A DNA stretch of 40,568 bases from a virus: positions 1 to 40,568 of IMG/VR virus record IMGVR_UViG_3300022198_000522. The stretch is one strand, 5' to 3'. The notes below the pieces were generated by a model. That model did not search any database, was not told the DNA's origin, and worked only from the letters and a program-made list of their open reading frames with translations. Both the position numbers and the translations under genes were made by a program. Shown here piece after piece: positions 21,357-29,674 of the stretch (its first letter is position 1; every line of letters begins with the position of its first letter).

Positions 21357-22857
21357 AATGACAGATACCCTCGCTCGTATTGAGCAGCAGGGACTCAAGA
21401 TAAACCTACAGACTCTCGATGAGATCGAGAAAGAATACCAAGAAGAGATGGACATCCTTGAGGTACGCCTCAACGAACTGGCGCGGGAAGCTATGGGTGA
21501 CACTCCGGTCAACCTGTCTAGCCCTGATGATCGCAGCGTCTTACTGTATTCCCGCAAAGTGAAGGATAAACCCGCGTGGTCTCGTATGTTTAATCTGGGT
21601 CACGAGATGCGTGGCTCCACAATGAAACCCAAGCTGCGTACCCGAATGAAACGCAGTGAGTTCAACTCAACTGTCCGCCGCATGACAGAGGTAGTTCAAA
21701 AGACACGCGGACATCAATGCACCGATTGTCGTGGGGAAGGCCGTGTCAGCCCTCGCAAGAAAGATGGCACACTAGGCAAAGCAATCCGTATCTGTAAGCC
21801 GTGTAGTGGCACAGGAGTTATCTACGTTCCTACCGGCGAGGTTGCTGGCTTCAAGTTGGTTCCGCGTGATCCGATGGATACGGCATCCGCCGGATTCAAA
21901 ACCGACAAGGTTACTTTAGAAAACCGACAGACTGACCTGTCCGGTGATGCCTACGAGTTTGTTGTTGCCTATGTGCGCTACAATGCGCTTCGTACTTACC
22001 TATCAACATTTGTGGAAGGAATGAAGAATAATGTTGACGAGAATGGTTTTATACATCCAGAGTTTATGCAGTGTGTTACTGCGACGGGTCGTCTTTCGAG
22101 TCGAAATCCTAACTTTCAGAATATGCCACGTGGAAATACCTTCGCTATACGGAAGGTGGTCGAGAGCCGCTTCGAGGGTGGCTCGATACTTGAGGGGGAT
22201 TATTCCCAGTTAGAATTTCGGGTAGCCGGATTCTTAGCCAAAGACAGCCAAGCCTACATCGACGTAAATGAGGGTACAGATGTTCACAGCTATACTGCCA
22301 GTATTATCGGATGCAGCCGACAAGAAGCGAAGGCTCACACCTTCAAGCCGTTGTATGGTGGTGTCACCGGAACCGACGCTCAACAACGCTACTACAGAGC
22401 CTTTAAAGAAAAGTATGAGGGTGTCACCGCTTGGCACGAGCAACTCCAGCGAGAGGCCGTCCAGAAGCGATTAATCACCCTTCCAAGCGGCAGGCAATAT
22501 GCCTTCCCTTACGCACGTTGGACTCAGTGGGGTACGGCTACAAATCGGACTGCAATCTGTAACTATCCGGTGCAGGGATTTGCTACCGCTGACCTATTGC
22601 CTATCGCTCTTGTCAAGCTGCAAAATTTGTTCCTTGACAGAAAACTTATTTCTGTGATATGCAACACGGTACACGATTCTATTGTGGTAGATGTACACCC
22701 AGACGAAAAAGATATTTGTATCAAGCTGATGACAGAGGCAATGATGTCGTTACCTGAAGAGACAATCAGAAGATATAATGTGGCCTATGATATGCCTGTC
22801 GGAATAGAATTAAAAATAGGCAAAAATTGGCTTGACTTGACAGAAGTAGACCTGTAG
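21316..22857 (+). CDS. Family A DNA polymerase with inserted DnaJ-type zinc finger
   Basis: This 513-aa polymerase copies phage DNA. The start is the ATG at 21316 behind a GAGGA site. Pol motifs: A EGDYSQLE with Asp295, B RQEAKAHTFKPLYGG with Arg335, Lys339, Phe343 and Tyr347, C VHDSI with His453 and Asp454. Phe343 is at the position of Phe762 in Escherichia coli Pol I and Tyr526 in T7. Between the helical N-terminal part and motif A lies a DnaJ-like finger CTDCRGEG (135-142) and CKPCSGTG (160-167), a feature recalled from phage HMO-2011. Proofreading comes from the separate gene upstream. Confidence 0.9.
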   Translation: MTNNLIPTLKLSLEMTDTLARIEQQGLKINLQTLDEIEKEYQEEMDILEVRLNELAREAMGDTPVNLSSPDDRSVLLYSRKVKDKPAWSRMFNLGHEMRGSTMKPKLRTRMKRSEFNSTVRRMTEVVQKTRGHQCTDCRGEGRVSPRKKDGTLGKAIRICKPCSGTGVIYVPTGEVAGFKLVPRDPMDTASAGFKTDKVTLENRQTDLSGDAYEFVVAYVRYNALRTYLSTFVEGMKNNVDENGFIHPEFMQCVTATGRLSSRNPNFQNMPRGNTFAIRKVVESRFEGGSILEGDYSQLEFRVAGFLAKDSQAYIDVNEGTDVHSYTASIIGCSRQEAKAHTFKPLYGGVTGTDAQQRYYRAFKEKYEGVTAWHEQLQREAVQKRLITLPSGRQYAFPYARWTQWGTATNRTAICNYPVQGFATADLLPIALVKLQNLFLDRKLISVICNTVHDSIVVDVHPDEKDICIKLMTEAMMSLPEETIRRYNVAYDMPVGIELKIGKNWLDLTEVDL

Positions 22858-22896
22858 TATCAGTCTACAACCCTAACAACAGGAGCATGAAAAATC

Positions 22897-23760
22897 ATGG
22901 ATACAGGGACAGACTTAATGAATATGAATGATATGGACGCAATTGTAGCAGCTATGAATGCAGACAACGATGAAGCATTGATGGCAGCAAGTGGTCAGAA
23001 TGTAAAACAGACTGGTCAAAAAGGACTACCAAGAATCAACATCAACTACGATGCAGAGACAGAGGACGGTAAGAGCCTACCTCGTGGATCGTGGAAGATG
23101 TACGTGGATGGTCGCTACATCTTTGCAGAAGAAGTGGTACTCCGCCCAATCCTTCGTACATTCGAGTACAGCGTATGGGATCAGGAAAGCGGTACGTTTG
23201 CATCCAAGTCAGTACAGAAGACCGTACTGTCTGGTATGTTCCCCGATACAAACGGCGGAAACAAATGTGGTCGCTTGACTCGTGATGAGGAAGATCGTCT
23301 ATCTAAGGATGACGTTGCTTACCTCAACTCTCGTGCAGCAAGCTGTAACCAAATCCTTTACTCTAAGGTGTCTGGTACATTTAAGGACGTAGACGGTAAC
23401 GAGGTCGTTTTGGATAACGAACCTGTCGTTGCTTACTTCAAGCGTTCTGGTTTCATTCCGATGAACGACTTCATCAACAACTTGAGCAAGCAGAACAAGG
23501 TTATGCAGAAGTGCGAAATCTTGTTGGGTACGAGCCGCCACAAGAAAGGCAGCGTAACCTACTGGACACCAAACCCTACCTTGAAGGGCGTAGTTCCAGA
23601 GATCAGTGCAGACGACAAGGAGTTGATGGCTAAGTTTGTTGAGACTGTAAAAGGTCACAATGAAACAGTTATGAACCAGCATCGTGACGCAGCAAAGCTT
23701 CTCGCTGACGATGACGACATCGATTTGGCAGCGGACTTTGACAATGCTAACGCTGCTTAA
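22897..23760 (+). CDS. Possible single-stranded DNA-binding protein with acidic tail
   Basis: This 287-aa protein sits between the polymerase and a nuclease gene. It has a low-complexity N terminus with Asn, Asp and Met, a mixed beta-like core (about residues 45-200, with Tyr, Trp and Arg residues), and an end reading LLADDDDIDLAADFD, an acidic tail typical of phage ssDNA-binding proteins such as T7 gp2.5, which use it to contact polymerase and helicase. I do not recognise the core fold. Position and tail make an SSB role plausible. It is not proven. GGAG lies twelve bases before the ATG. Confidence 0.45.
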   Translation: MDTGTDLMNMNDMDAIVAAMNADNDEALMAASGQNVKQTGQKGLPRININYDAETEDGKSLPRGSWKMYVDGRYIFAEEVVLRPILRTFEYSVWDQESGTFASKSVQKTVLSGMFPDTNGGNKCGRLTRDEEDRLSKDDVAYLNSRAASCNQILYSKVSGTFKDVDGNEVVLDNEPVVAYFKRSGFIPMNDFINNLSKQNKVMQKCEILLGTSRHKKGSVTYWTPNPTLKGVVPEISADDKELMAKFVETVKGHNETVMNQHRDAAKLLADDDDIDLAADFDNANAA

Positions 23761-24640
23761 AATTCAAGACTACATGTCTAAGGCTCTCAGGGGGGAAGTT
23801 TCTGTCTCCCCTGAGACTATCGAAACATTTAAAAACGATTGTGCAAACTCTATTGTAAAGCAACTCAGTCCTGATAACAGGGGTGTGTATCGTCTTCGTA
23901 TGTCCGGCTTGGGTCGTCCACTTTGCCAACAGGTATTGGATAAGCACGGCATCAAAGAAGACATGGAATACAACACACTGTTTCGTTTCATGTTTGGTGA
24001 CCTAACTGAATCTATCCTCATGGCAGTTATGCAAGAGGCTGGGGTCGAGATCGTGGACTATCAGCGGCAGGTCGAGTTGGAGATCGGCGGGGAGAAATTG
24101 AAGGGAACCCTCGACGTAATCTTGCGAGATGAAACAGGCCAAGATAAGGTCTGGGATATCAAGTCTGCAAGTGACTGGTCATTCAACTATAAGTTCACTG
24201 GGATGGGTGGTTACGACAAGCTAAAGGAAGAGGACCCATTTGGTTACTTGATGCAGGGGTTCTTGTATAGTGAGGCCGTCGGTTTGCCGTTCGGTGGGTG
24301 GATAGTTGTCAACAAGTCAAATGGTATGGTTGCTGTAGTCGACGTGCCAGACTGGTCACAAAAAGATAAGGCAGACTATCTCAGGGATGCTGCGGAACGA
24401 ATCAAGTTCCTTAACAATCCAGATGTGAAGCCGTTCAAGCCGTACAAGCCAATTCCAGAAACCTACAAGAACAAAGGTGAATTGGTTTCGACAGGCAATA
24501 AGTTGCTTCCACGCGAATGCAATCTGTGTGGATATAGATATCACTGTTGGCCTGATGCTATCTTGCACAGTCGTGTAACATCACGAGCAAAGTCGCCACC
24601 ACAGGTTTGGTATTCGACTCTAAAGAAAAAGGAACTGTGA
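23744..24640 (+). CDS. Cas4/RecB-like PD-(D/E)XK nuclease with Fe-S cysteines
   Basis: This 298-aa protein looks like an exonuclease of the RecB/Cas4 class. The nuclease core shows Asp124 in GTLDVILRD, Asp138 and Lys140 in VWDIKSAS, and a later helix with Gln171 (YLMQGFLY). Cys61 after RLRMSGLGRPLC pairs with C-terminal Cys259, Cys262 and Cys268 (CNLCGYRYHC), the arrangement that holds a 4Fe-4S cluster in Cas4 and AddB. It starts inside the end of the preceding gene at 23744. An earlier in-frame Met at 23684 would overlap more. It could degrade host DNA or act in recombination. Confidence 0.75.
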   Translation: MLTLLKIQDYMSKALRGEVSVSPETIETFKNDCANSIVKQLSPDNRGVYRLRMSGLGRPLCQQVLDKHGIKEDMEYNTLFRFMFGDLTESILMAVMQEAGVEIVDYQRQVELEIGGEKLKGTLDVILRDETGQDKVWDIKSASDWSFNYKFTGMGGYDKLKEEDPFGYLMQGFLYSEAVGLPFGGWIVVNKSNGMVAVVDVPDWSQKDKADYLRDAAERIKFLNNPDVKPFKPYKPIPETYKNKGELVSTGNKLLPRECNLCGYRYHCWPDAILHSRVTSRAKSPPQVWYSTLKKKEL

Positions 24641-25020
24641 TGCCGTACCTGTTTGTAAAGAACTATGAAGTAGATTTGATGCACATGAACAAAAGCTTGT
24701 ATCATATCTACATCGAGTCGACAAAGAAGAGCGGGGGAGAAAGGCGGGTCTGTCAGATGCGTATACATCAGAACGGCCTGCCTCTCACTCTTGTCAATAA
24801 CTACAGCAAAGAAGGATCGCTCCACGCAGATACTGAGGTGCGAGACATAAAGACTGTAGAAGAAGAACTACAAAAGATAAGCAGAATATCTCACGCGGGA
24901 GCGTATGTATGTGTGCCGATGCACCCTTTAACAACAGAACTTACAAATATAGAAAGACTATCCCCCAAACTGGCAGGGTATCTGATAAAAAGATTTCAAT
25001 CGATTGGACTAGAGTTTTGA
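24640..25020 (+). CDS. Hypothetical protein in the replication operon
   Basis: This 126-aa protein starts at the ATG overlapping the previous stop (TGATG). It has a beta-rich start (MPYLFVKNYEVDLMHM), then a helix with EVRDIKTVEEELQKISRIS, and a basic end. I recognise no family. Between two nuclease genes, it is likely a partner or a small recombination protein, but nothing in it shows this. Confidence 0.7.
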   Translation: MPYLFVKNYEVDLMHMNKSLYHIYIESTKKSGGERRVCQMRIHQNGLPLTLVNNYSKEGSLHADTEVRDIKTVEEELQKISRISHAGAYVCVPMHPLTTELTNIERLSPKLAGYLIKRFQSIGLEF

Positions 25021-25394
25021 AAAAATCACGATATAGGTCTCAGTTCGAGTTGAATCTTGCTCGAACGTTGACAGAAAACGAAGTACCATTCCGGTACGAA
25101 GAAACAAAATTCCAATATATACCCGAACCACGCAATTATACACCTGACTTCTACCTAGAAAAGTCAGACATCTACGTTGAAGCAAAGGGTCACTTGACAA
25201 AGGACGACAGAGTTAAGATGCTGCTTGTCAAGAAACAACACCCCAATCTAGATATTCGTTTTGTATTTCTGAGGGCATCGAATAAGATTTACAAGGGTAG
25301 CAAAACAACGTACGCTTCTTGGTGTGAACGACATAATTTTATCTGGGCTGAAGGCTCGATCCCAACAGATTGGTATGAAAAAAATGGCAGATGA
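25017..25394 (+). CDS. Endonuclease I (T7 gp3-like Holliday junction resolvase)
   Basis: This 125-aa enzyme resolves branched DNA during packaging and recombination. From the TTG at 25017 it reads MKKSRYRSQFELNLARTL, and the match to T7 gp3 continues through a YTPDFYL segment (Asp44), VEAKG (Glu55, Lys57) and QHPNLDIRFVFLRASNK, then ASWCERHNFIW. The four catalytic acids and Lys of T7 gp3 (Glu20, Asp55, Glu65, Lys67) correspond to Glu11, Asp44, Glu55 and Lys57 here. A longer frame from 24909 would overlap the previous gene by 112 bases and is less likely. The start is therefore uncertain. Confidence 0.9.
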   Translation: MKKSRYRSQFELNLARTLTENEVPFRYEETKFQYIPEPRNYTPDFYLEKSDIYVEAKGHLTKDDRVKMLLVKKQHPNLDIRFVFLRASNKIYKGSKTTYASWCERHNFIWAEGSIPTDWYEKNGR

Positions 25395-25737
25395 TAACGA
25401 CATCCAACAGAATATGGAAGCCCTGTCTCTTTTACCGGATAGGTACTACATCATTCTTCGTTCTACCGGAGACAATGAGTTCACTCTGTCGGCGTATGAC
25501 ACCACAAGCAAGAAGTACGAAGAAGATGAAGACTTTGATTCGGCTATGATTATCCAAGAGGGTGCACTCGATATGATCCGTATGCACACTGACGAAGTTT
25601 ACGACAGAGGTGTCGCTGCGATACAGTTTAGACTGGTAGGTCAACAGATGATTGAAGAGGCAGAGATCACTGACCCCAAAGCCATCAAAGCAGTTGAAGG
25701 CAACGTAGTTAAAGTAGATTTTGGAACGAAGCAATGA
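25375..25737 (+). CDS. Small acidic hypothetical protein before the MazG gene
   Basis: This 120-aa protein starts at 25375 or at the next Met at 25384. A strong ribosome site is not obvious for either. It has a beta-like centre ([20 protein letters not shown]) followed by a helix with [19 protein letters not shown]. The end overlaps the MazG-like gene by four bases. No family recognised. Confidence 0.65.
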   Translation: MKKMADDNDIQQNMEALSLLPDRYYIILRSTGDNEFTLSAYDTTSKKYEEDEDFDSAMIIQEGALDMIRMHTDEVYDRGVAAIQFRLVGQQMIEEAEITDPKAIKAVEGNVVKVDFGTKQ

Positions 25738-26054
25738 AACTAGATGAATACCAAATGAGAGCGGAAGACACCGCGATATACCCCAACGAATACGCTATTG
25801 TGTACCCTGCGCTGGGTTTAGCTGGGGAAGCTGGTGAGGTAGCGGACAAGGTAAAGAAGATTATCCGCGACGGAAAGCCTGACCTTTTTTACAAGGACGA
25901 TATTGCAAAGGAACTAGGAGACGTGTTATGGTACGTTGCAATTCTTGCAAGAGACTTAGGATACAGCTTAGAAGAGGTCGCGCAGCGCAACTTAGACAAG
26001 CTAGAGGATCGCAAGAACCGCGATATGTTGCAGGGCAGCGGAGACAATCGATGA
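25734..26054 (+). CDS. MazG-like nucleotide pyrophosphohydrolase
   Basis: This 106-aa all-alpha protein carries the family signature: [15 protein letters not shown] with the metal-binding Glu residues, and [17 protein letters not shown] with the ExxD pair. MazG-type enzymes hydrolyse NTPs or dNTPs to monophosphates. In phages they may clean the nucleotide pool or alter the host's starvation signal. The size is that of the short single-domain phage versions. It overlaps both its neighbours by four bases. Confidence 0.85.
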   Translation: MKLDEYQMRAEDTAIYPNEYAIVYPALGLAGEAGEVADKVKKIIRDGKPDLFYKDDIAKELGDVLWYVAILARDLGYSLEEVAQRNLDKLEDRKNRDMLQGSGDNR

Positions 26055-26347
26055 GACACGAAGCATACATGAAGATGATGGAAGACGAAAACGAACAGGC
26101 TGGTAAAGAAGCGTACGGGGGAGTAGATCTTGTCAATAATCCGCCACACTATAATCAAGCAGGTATTGAGTGCATCGACGCAATCGAGGCGGCGTTGTCT
26201 CCAGAAGAATTACGAGGATACTACAAAGGTAACATCCTCAAGTACACATGGCGAGAAAGATACAAAAACGGAGACCAAGACCTTTCCAAAGCCAGATGGT
26301 ACACAGACAGACTATTAACAATCAAAAACCGACACGAAGAGGAATAA
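26051..26347 (+). CDS. DUF3310 protein
   Basis: This 98-aa protein starts at the ATG overlapping the MazG stop. It has the family pattern [19 protein letters not shown], then [19 protein letters not shown] and [13 protein letters not shown]3310 proteins are common in phages and of unknown function. They often neighbour nucleotide-metabolism genes, as here. Longer frames upstream of 26051 lie inside the MazG gene and are not supported. Confidence 0.85.
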   Translation: MRHEAYMKMMEDENEQAGKEAYGGVDLVNNPPHYNQAGIECIDAIEAALSPEELRGYYKGNILKYTWRERYKNGDQDLSKARWYTDRLLTIKNRHEEE

Positions 26348-26351
26348 GAAC

Positions 26352-28280
26352 ATGAACAACATGTTGCCTACACCATACCAACAATTCATTCACAAGTCGC
26401 GCTATGCACGTTGGATCGAAGACGAGCAGCGCAGGGAGAACTGGGATGAGACTGTATCCCGATATATTTCTTTTATGGATTCTTATGTGCACGACAAGCA
26501 CGGCTATAAGCTGGACAGTTCACTGAGAAACGAACTCGAAGAGGCTATCCTCAATCTGCGTATCATGCCTTCTATGAGAGCAATGATGACTGCTGGTCAA
26601 GCCCTAGACCGTGACGCAGTGTGTGGCTACAATTGTAGCTACATTCCTGTGGACAGCCCTCGTGCATTCGATGAGTGTATGTATATTTTGATGTGTGGTA
26701 CAGGCGTTGGTTTTAGTGTGGAGAGAGAAAATGTCGATAGGCTACCTACTATATCTGATAATTTTAATAAGTCCGATACTGTAATTAAAGTAGGGGATAG
26801 CAAACCGGGATGGGCAAAGGCACTGCGCGAGTTGATTGCGTTGCTCTATGCAGGACAGATTCCTTCGTGGGATGTGTCCGGTGTTCGGGCTGCAGGGGAA
26901 CGCCTGAAGGTTATGGGTGGTCGTGCAAGCGGACCACAACCTCTTGTCGATCTGTTTAACTTTACTGTTGAAATATTCAAGAAGGCACGTGGTCGCCGTC
27001 TGTTTCCAATCGAGTGCCACGATCTCATGTGCAAGATTGGGGAAATCGTAGTCGTAGGGGGTGTTCGTCGCTCTGCTCTGATTAGCCTGTCAAACCTTAA
27101 CGACGATCAGATGGCACACGCCAAGTCTGGCATGTGGTGGGAATCTGAGCCGCAACGTGCGTTGGCAAACAACTCAGTTGCCTACAAGACAAAGCCTGAG
27201 ATGGGTACGTTCATGCGTGAGTGGCTTGCCCTGTACGATAGCAAGTCTGGTGAGCGTGGCATGTTCAACCGTGAAGCAGCCGACAAACACGTTGCTCGTA
27301 ACGGTCGTCGTGAGACAGGTCACATGTGGGGAACAAACCCATGTTCTGAAATCATCTTGCGTGGTTACCAGTTCTGTAATCTGTCTGAGGTAGTTGTTCG
27401 TGAAACCGACTCCCTTCAAGACCTTAAAGATAAGGTACGCTTGGCAACAGTCTTGGGAACCCTGCAGTCTACCCTGACGGACTTCAAGTACCTTCGTAAC
27501 ATCTGGAAGAAGAACACGGAAGATGAGCGTTTGTTGGGTGTGTCCCTGACAGGCATCATGGATCATCCGCTTCTTTCAAAGAACGTGGATAGCAAGCGTT
27601 GGCTAGAAGAGATGCGGGAAACCGCTGTCGAAACAAACCGACGCATTGCAGAGGAGATTGGTATCCCTGTTAGCGCAGCAATCACCTGTGTCAAGCCATC
27701 AGGAACCGTATCGCAATTGGTAGATGCAGCGAGTGGCATCCACGCACGACACAACGACTATTATATCCGCACTGTTCGTGGTGACAACAAAGACCCCCTG
27801 ACGCAGTTCCTGATCGAAACCGGCGTACACAACGAGCGTGATATGATGAAGCCAGACTCTACGACTGTCTTTTCGTTCCCGATGAAGTCGCCTGACGGTG
27901 CAGTTACACGAACTCAGATGACAGCTATCGAGCAGCTAGAGTTGTGGAAGACCTATGCCTTACATTGGTGTGAGCACAAGCCATCTGTTACCATCACGGT
28001 AAAGGAACACGAATGGATGGAAGTCGGTGCGTGGGTATACGAAAACTTTGACGTTGCGTCTGGTGTCTCGTTCCTTCCTCACAGTGACCACACCTATCAA
28101 CAGGCTCCGTATCAGGACATCGATGTGGATGAGTATAACGAGTGGATGCAGACCTATAAAGATGTCAAGATCGATTGGGAAAAGCTGACTGACTTCGAGA
28201 AAGAAGACAACACCAGTGGATCACGTGAGTTGGCTTGTACTGCGGGTGTCTGTGAAGTAGTGGACTTGAACGCAGCATGA
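26352..28280 (+). CDS. Class II (adenosylcobalamin-dependent) ribonucleotide reductase
   Basis: This 642-aa enzyme reduces ribonucleoside triphosphates to deoxy forms for phage DNA. It is of the monomeric Lactobacillus RTPR type: Cys91 and Cys95 in CGYNCSY, the thiyl Cys331 with Glu333 in NPCSEI, Cys342 eleven residues on, and a C-terminal CxxxxC pair (Cys629, Cys634) that feeds electrons. It needs coenzyme B12 and no oxygen, so it suits a host that has or takes up cobalamin. The length is about 100 residues shorter than the Lactobacillus enzyme. It is the largest gene of the replication operon. Confidence 0.9.
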   Translation: MNNMLPTPYQQFIHKSRYARWIEDEQRRENWDETVSRYISFMDSYVHDKHGYKLDSSLRNELEEAILNLRIMPSMRAMMTAGQALDRDAVCGYNCSYIPVDSPRAFDECMYILMCGTGVGFSVERENVDRLPTISDNFNKSDTVIKVGDSKPGWAKALRELIALLYAGQIPSWDVSGVRAAGERLKVMGGRASGPQPLVDLFNFTVEIFKKARGRRLFPIECHDLMCKIGEIVVVGGVRRSALISLSNLNDDQMAHAKSGMWWESEPQRALANNSVAYKTKPEMGTFMREWLALYDSKSGERGMFNREAADKHVARNGRRETGHMWGTNPCSEIILRGYQFCNLSEVVVRETDSLQDLKDKVRLATVLGTLQSTLTDFKYLRNIWKKNTEDERLLGVSLTGIMDHPLLSKNVDSKRWLEEMRETAVETNRRIAEEIGIPVSAAITCVKPSGTVSQLVDAASGIHARHNDYYIRTVRGDNKDPLTQFLIETGVHNERDMMKPDSTTVFSFPMKSPDGAVTRTQMTAIEQLELWKTYALHWCEHKPSVTITVKEHEWMEVGAWVYENFDVASGVSFLPHSDHTYQQAPYQDIDVDEYNEWMQTYKDVKIDWEKLTDFEKEDNTSGSRELACTAGVCEVVDLNAA

Positions 28281-28402
28281 GTAAGTTGGTTTGGAAGCGG
28301 GGTGACGGTTGGGTTCAATACAACCCACCCCGCAGCCATCCCAGCTATGCGGAATGGCAGAAACTAAAAGAGAAAGAAGCCAAAGAAGGAGAAGGCAAGT
28401 GA
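28277..28402 (+). CDS. 41-residue hypothetical protein after the reductase
   Basis: It begins with an ATG overlapping the reductase stop (ATGA) and encodes a basic protein with KLVWKRGDGWVQYNPPR and a helical Lys/Glu end. The position and the lack of a gap favour a real gene. No family recognised. Confidence 0.6.
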   Translation: MSKLVWKRGDGWVQYNPPRSHPSYAEWQKLKEKEAKEGEGK

Positions 28403-28557
28403 GTTGCTGGCATTGTAAAGGTGAAATGATATGGAACAGTGATGTTGACTTAGAAGACAATAATTACTATTCTATGATTACGTTTCTGGAATGCAAAGAC
28501 TGTGGGTCAGAGGCAGAATTTTGGTTACCTAGAGAAAAGGAAGAAAGTAATGTCTGA
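28399..28557 (+). CDS. Small zinc-ribbon protein (GTG start)
   Basis: The GTG at 28399 overlaps the previous stop (GTGA) and has GGAG eight bases upstream, so it is preferred over the ATG of the longer frame at 28309. The 52-aa product has two Cys pairs, CWHCKGEM and CKDCGSEA, about 27 residues apart, a zinc ribbon, around an acidic middle. It may bind nucleic acid or a replication protein. Confidence 0.7.
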   Translation: MSCWHCKGEMIWNSDVDLEDNNYYSMITFLECKDCGSEAEFWLPREKEESNV

Positions 28558-28780
28558 AGAACAAAAAGACATCATCGTTATCGATGGAACAGAATACGAG
28601 TTTGACACCCTAGAGGACAAACAGAAGTACATCGTCAATCAGATTCGTGATTTGAATGTTAAGGTTGCACAGGCGCAGTTTGGTATAGACCAACTACGTA
28701 CGGCACAATCAGCCTTCACAAACATGTTGGTTTCGTCTGTAAAGGAAGAGTCTGTTGATACAAATCAAGATAACGCCTGA
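28550..28780 (+). CDS. DUF6447-like hypothetical protein
   Basis: This 76-aa protein begins at the ATG at 28550 behind AAGGAAG. It has an IVIDGTEYEFDTLEDK start, then a long helix KYIVNQIRDLNVKVAQAQFGIDQLRTAQSAF. This pattern (a beta hairpin with DGxEY, then an IRDLxxKxAxAQF helix) matches a small family I know from marine phages. The role is unknown. Confidence 0.75.
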   Translation: MSEEQKDIIVIDGTEYEFDTLEDKQKYIVNQIRDLNVKVAQAQFGIDQLRTAQSAFTNMLVSSVKEESVDTNQDNA

Positions 28781-29249
28781 TATTATTTCTCGTGCCAAAA
28801 AGAAAGCTGCCTCTGTAGGTAATCTACAGGGCAGCATCACGGGCAGTCTCAGCAATGTGGTTGGGGCAATCGGAGAAATAATCGTTGAGGAGTACGTCGG
28901 CGGTGAGCCTGTCAACAGTAAGGACTTTGACCTGTTGATAGGAAACCGACGTGTCGACGTAAAGACCAAGCGGTGCAATACCACACCATCCCCGAACTAT
29001 GATTGCTCTGTTGCAGCGCACGGATCGAAACAAGACTGCGACAGCTACGTCTTTGTCCGCATCCTTACAGACCACAGCAAGGCTTGGATCTTGGGAGAGA
29101 TATCAAAAGAAACGTTTTATAAAAAGGCTACACGATACAACAGAGGGGATGTCGATCCGGCAAACGGATTCACATTTAGAGCCGACTGTTACAACCTAGC
29201 AATTCAAGAACTAGAGAACGTCAATGGCAAAGAAGCAGCACAAAGCTAA
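28755..29249 (+). CDS. PD-(D/E)XK-type endonuclease-like protein
   Basis: This 164-aa protein has a TTG start behind GGAAG, overlapping the previous gene by 26 bases. Motifs are GAIGEIIVEEY (Glu41), DFDLLIGNRRVDVKTKR with Asp59, Asp68 and Lys70, a nuclease core of the restriction enzyme type. A His and Asp-rich region follows. It could be a small endonuclease acting on host or competing phage DNA, or a recombination nuclease. No methylase partner is visible nearby. Confidence 0.65.
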   Translation: MIQIKITPDIISRAKKKAASVGNLQGSITGSLSNVVGAIGEIIVEEYVGGEPVNSKDFDLLIGNRRVDVKTKRCNTTPSPNYDCSVAAHGSKQDCDSYVFVRILTDHSKAWILGEISKETFYKKATRYNRGDVDPANGFTFRADCYNLAIQELENVNGKEAAQS

Positions 29250-29448
29250 TCTATTTCAATTTACAGCGTACCTAAAACAAGACGGCAATATCGAACTGAA
29301 TATGGATGGCGTTACGCCAGAAGATTTAGAGTCCGTAATGAATTCAGGGATGCCAGAGTATGAAGGTGCACACTCTATAGCATCCCTGCTTAGATATCTC
29401 AGATCGATGGGAAATGAGATGTTGGATAAATCGAGACAGTATATTTAG
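29224..29448 (+). CDS. 74-residue hypothetical protein, last of the replication operon
   Basis: This protein starts MAKKQHKANLFQFTAYLKQ and has a helical end with HSIASLLRYLRSMGNEML. It overlaps the previous gene by 26 bases. Its stop overlaps by four bases the stop of the minus-strand gene at 29445. No terminator is visible between the two converging operons, so their transcripts may overlap. No family recognised. Confidence 0.7.
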   Translation: MAKKQHKANLFQFTAYLKQDGNIELNMDGVTPEDLESVMNSGMPEYEGAHSIASLLRYLRSMGNEMLDKSRQYI

Positions 29449-29612
29449 GCAGCAGCCTTTAGCTTGTCGATTTCAGCATCCACTTTTTCCTTGATTGATT
29501 CGAGGTATTGTAGACGCTTAGTATCCGCATCTTTTTTCATTTCTTTGATTACAGCTTCGCTAACCACATAAACTGGGCTACGGCTGTACATGTCTAACAA
29601 ATCGAACAACAT
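29445..29612 (-). CDS. 55-residue helical protein
   Basis: A short gene with a strong AAGGAGAT site seven bases before the ATG at 29612 and a promoter candidate upstream. It encodes MLFDLLDMYSRSPVYVVSEA, then a charged helix ending in EIDKLKAAA. Its stop overlaps the stop of the plus-strand gene. It is the last gene of the right-hand minus operon, or its own unit. No family recognised. Confidence 0.7.
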   Translation of the reverse strand: MLFDLLDMYSRSPVYVVSEAVIKEMKKDADTKRLQYLESIKEKVDAEIDKLKAAA

Positions 29613-29646
29613 AGTTATCTCCTTTTAGTTGTCGTTGATTACCGGA

Positions 29647-29674
29647 GATATAGTTTGTGTTCACAGAAAGTCAA
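29647..29674 (-). promoter_or_regulatory. Promoter candidate for the 55-residue gene
   Basis: TTGACT (29674-29669), a 16-base spacer and TATATC (29652-29647) on the minus strand, about 30 bases before the gene's start region. It overlaps the end of the 52-residue gene. Both boxes are within two mismatches of consensus. Confidence 0.45.

Noticed and set aside
21300-21360. A sequencing error as the cause of the polymerase split
   Set aside because: There is no long homopolymer, the second start has a GAGGA site, and the split falls at the domain border. It is kept only as a refuting test.
24909-25016. Longer start for endonuclease I
   Set aside because: It would overlap the previous gene by 112 bases, and the added residues do not match the T7 gp3 family. 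The TTG at 25017 fits better.
25928-26050. Longer start for the DUF3310 gene
   Set aside because: The extra 41 residues are Arg-rich and lie in the MazG gene. The ATGA overlap at 26051 is the normal arrangement in this operon.
28755-29249. Part of a restriction-modification system
   Set aside because: Only a nuclease-like core is seen and no methylase is in the window.
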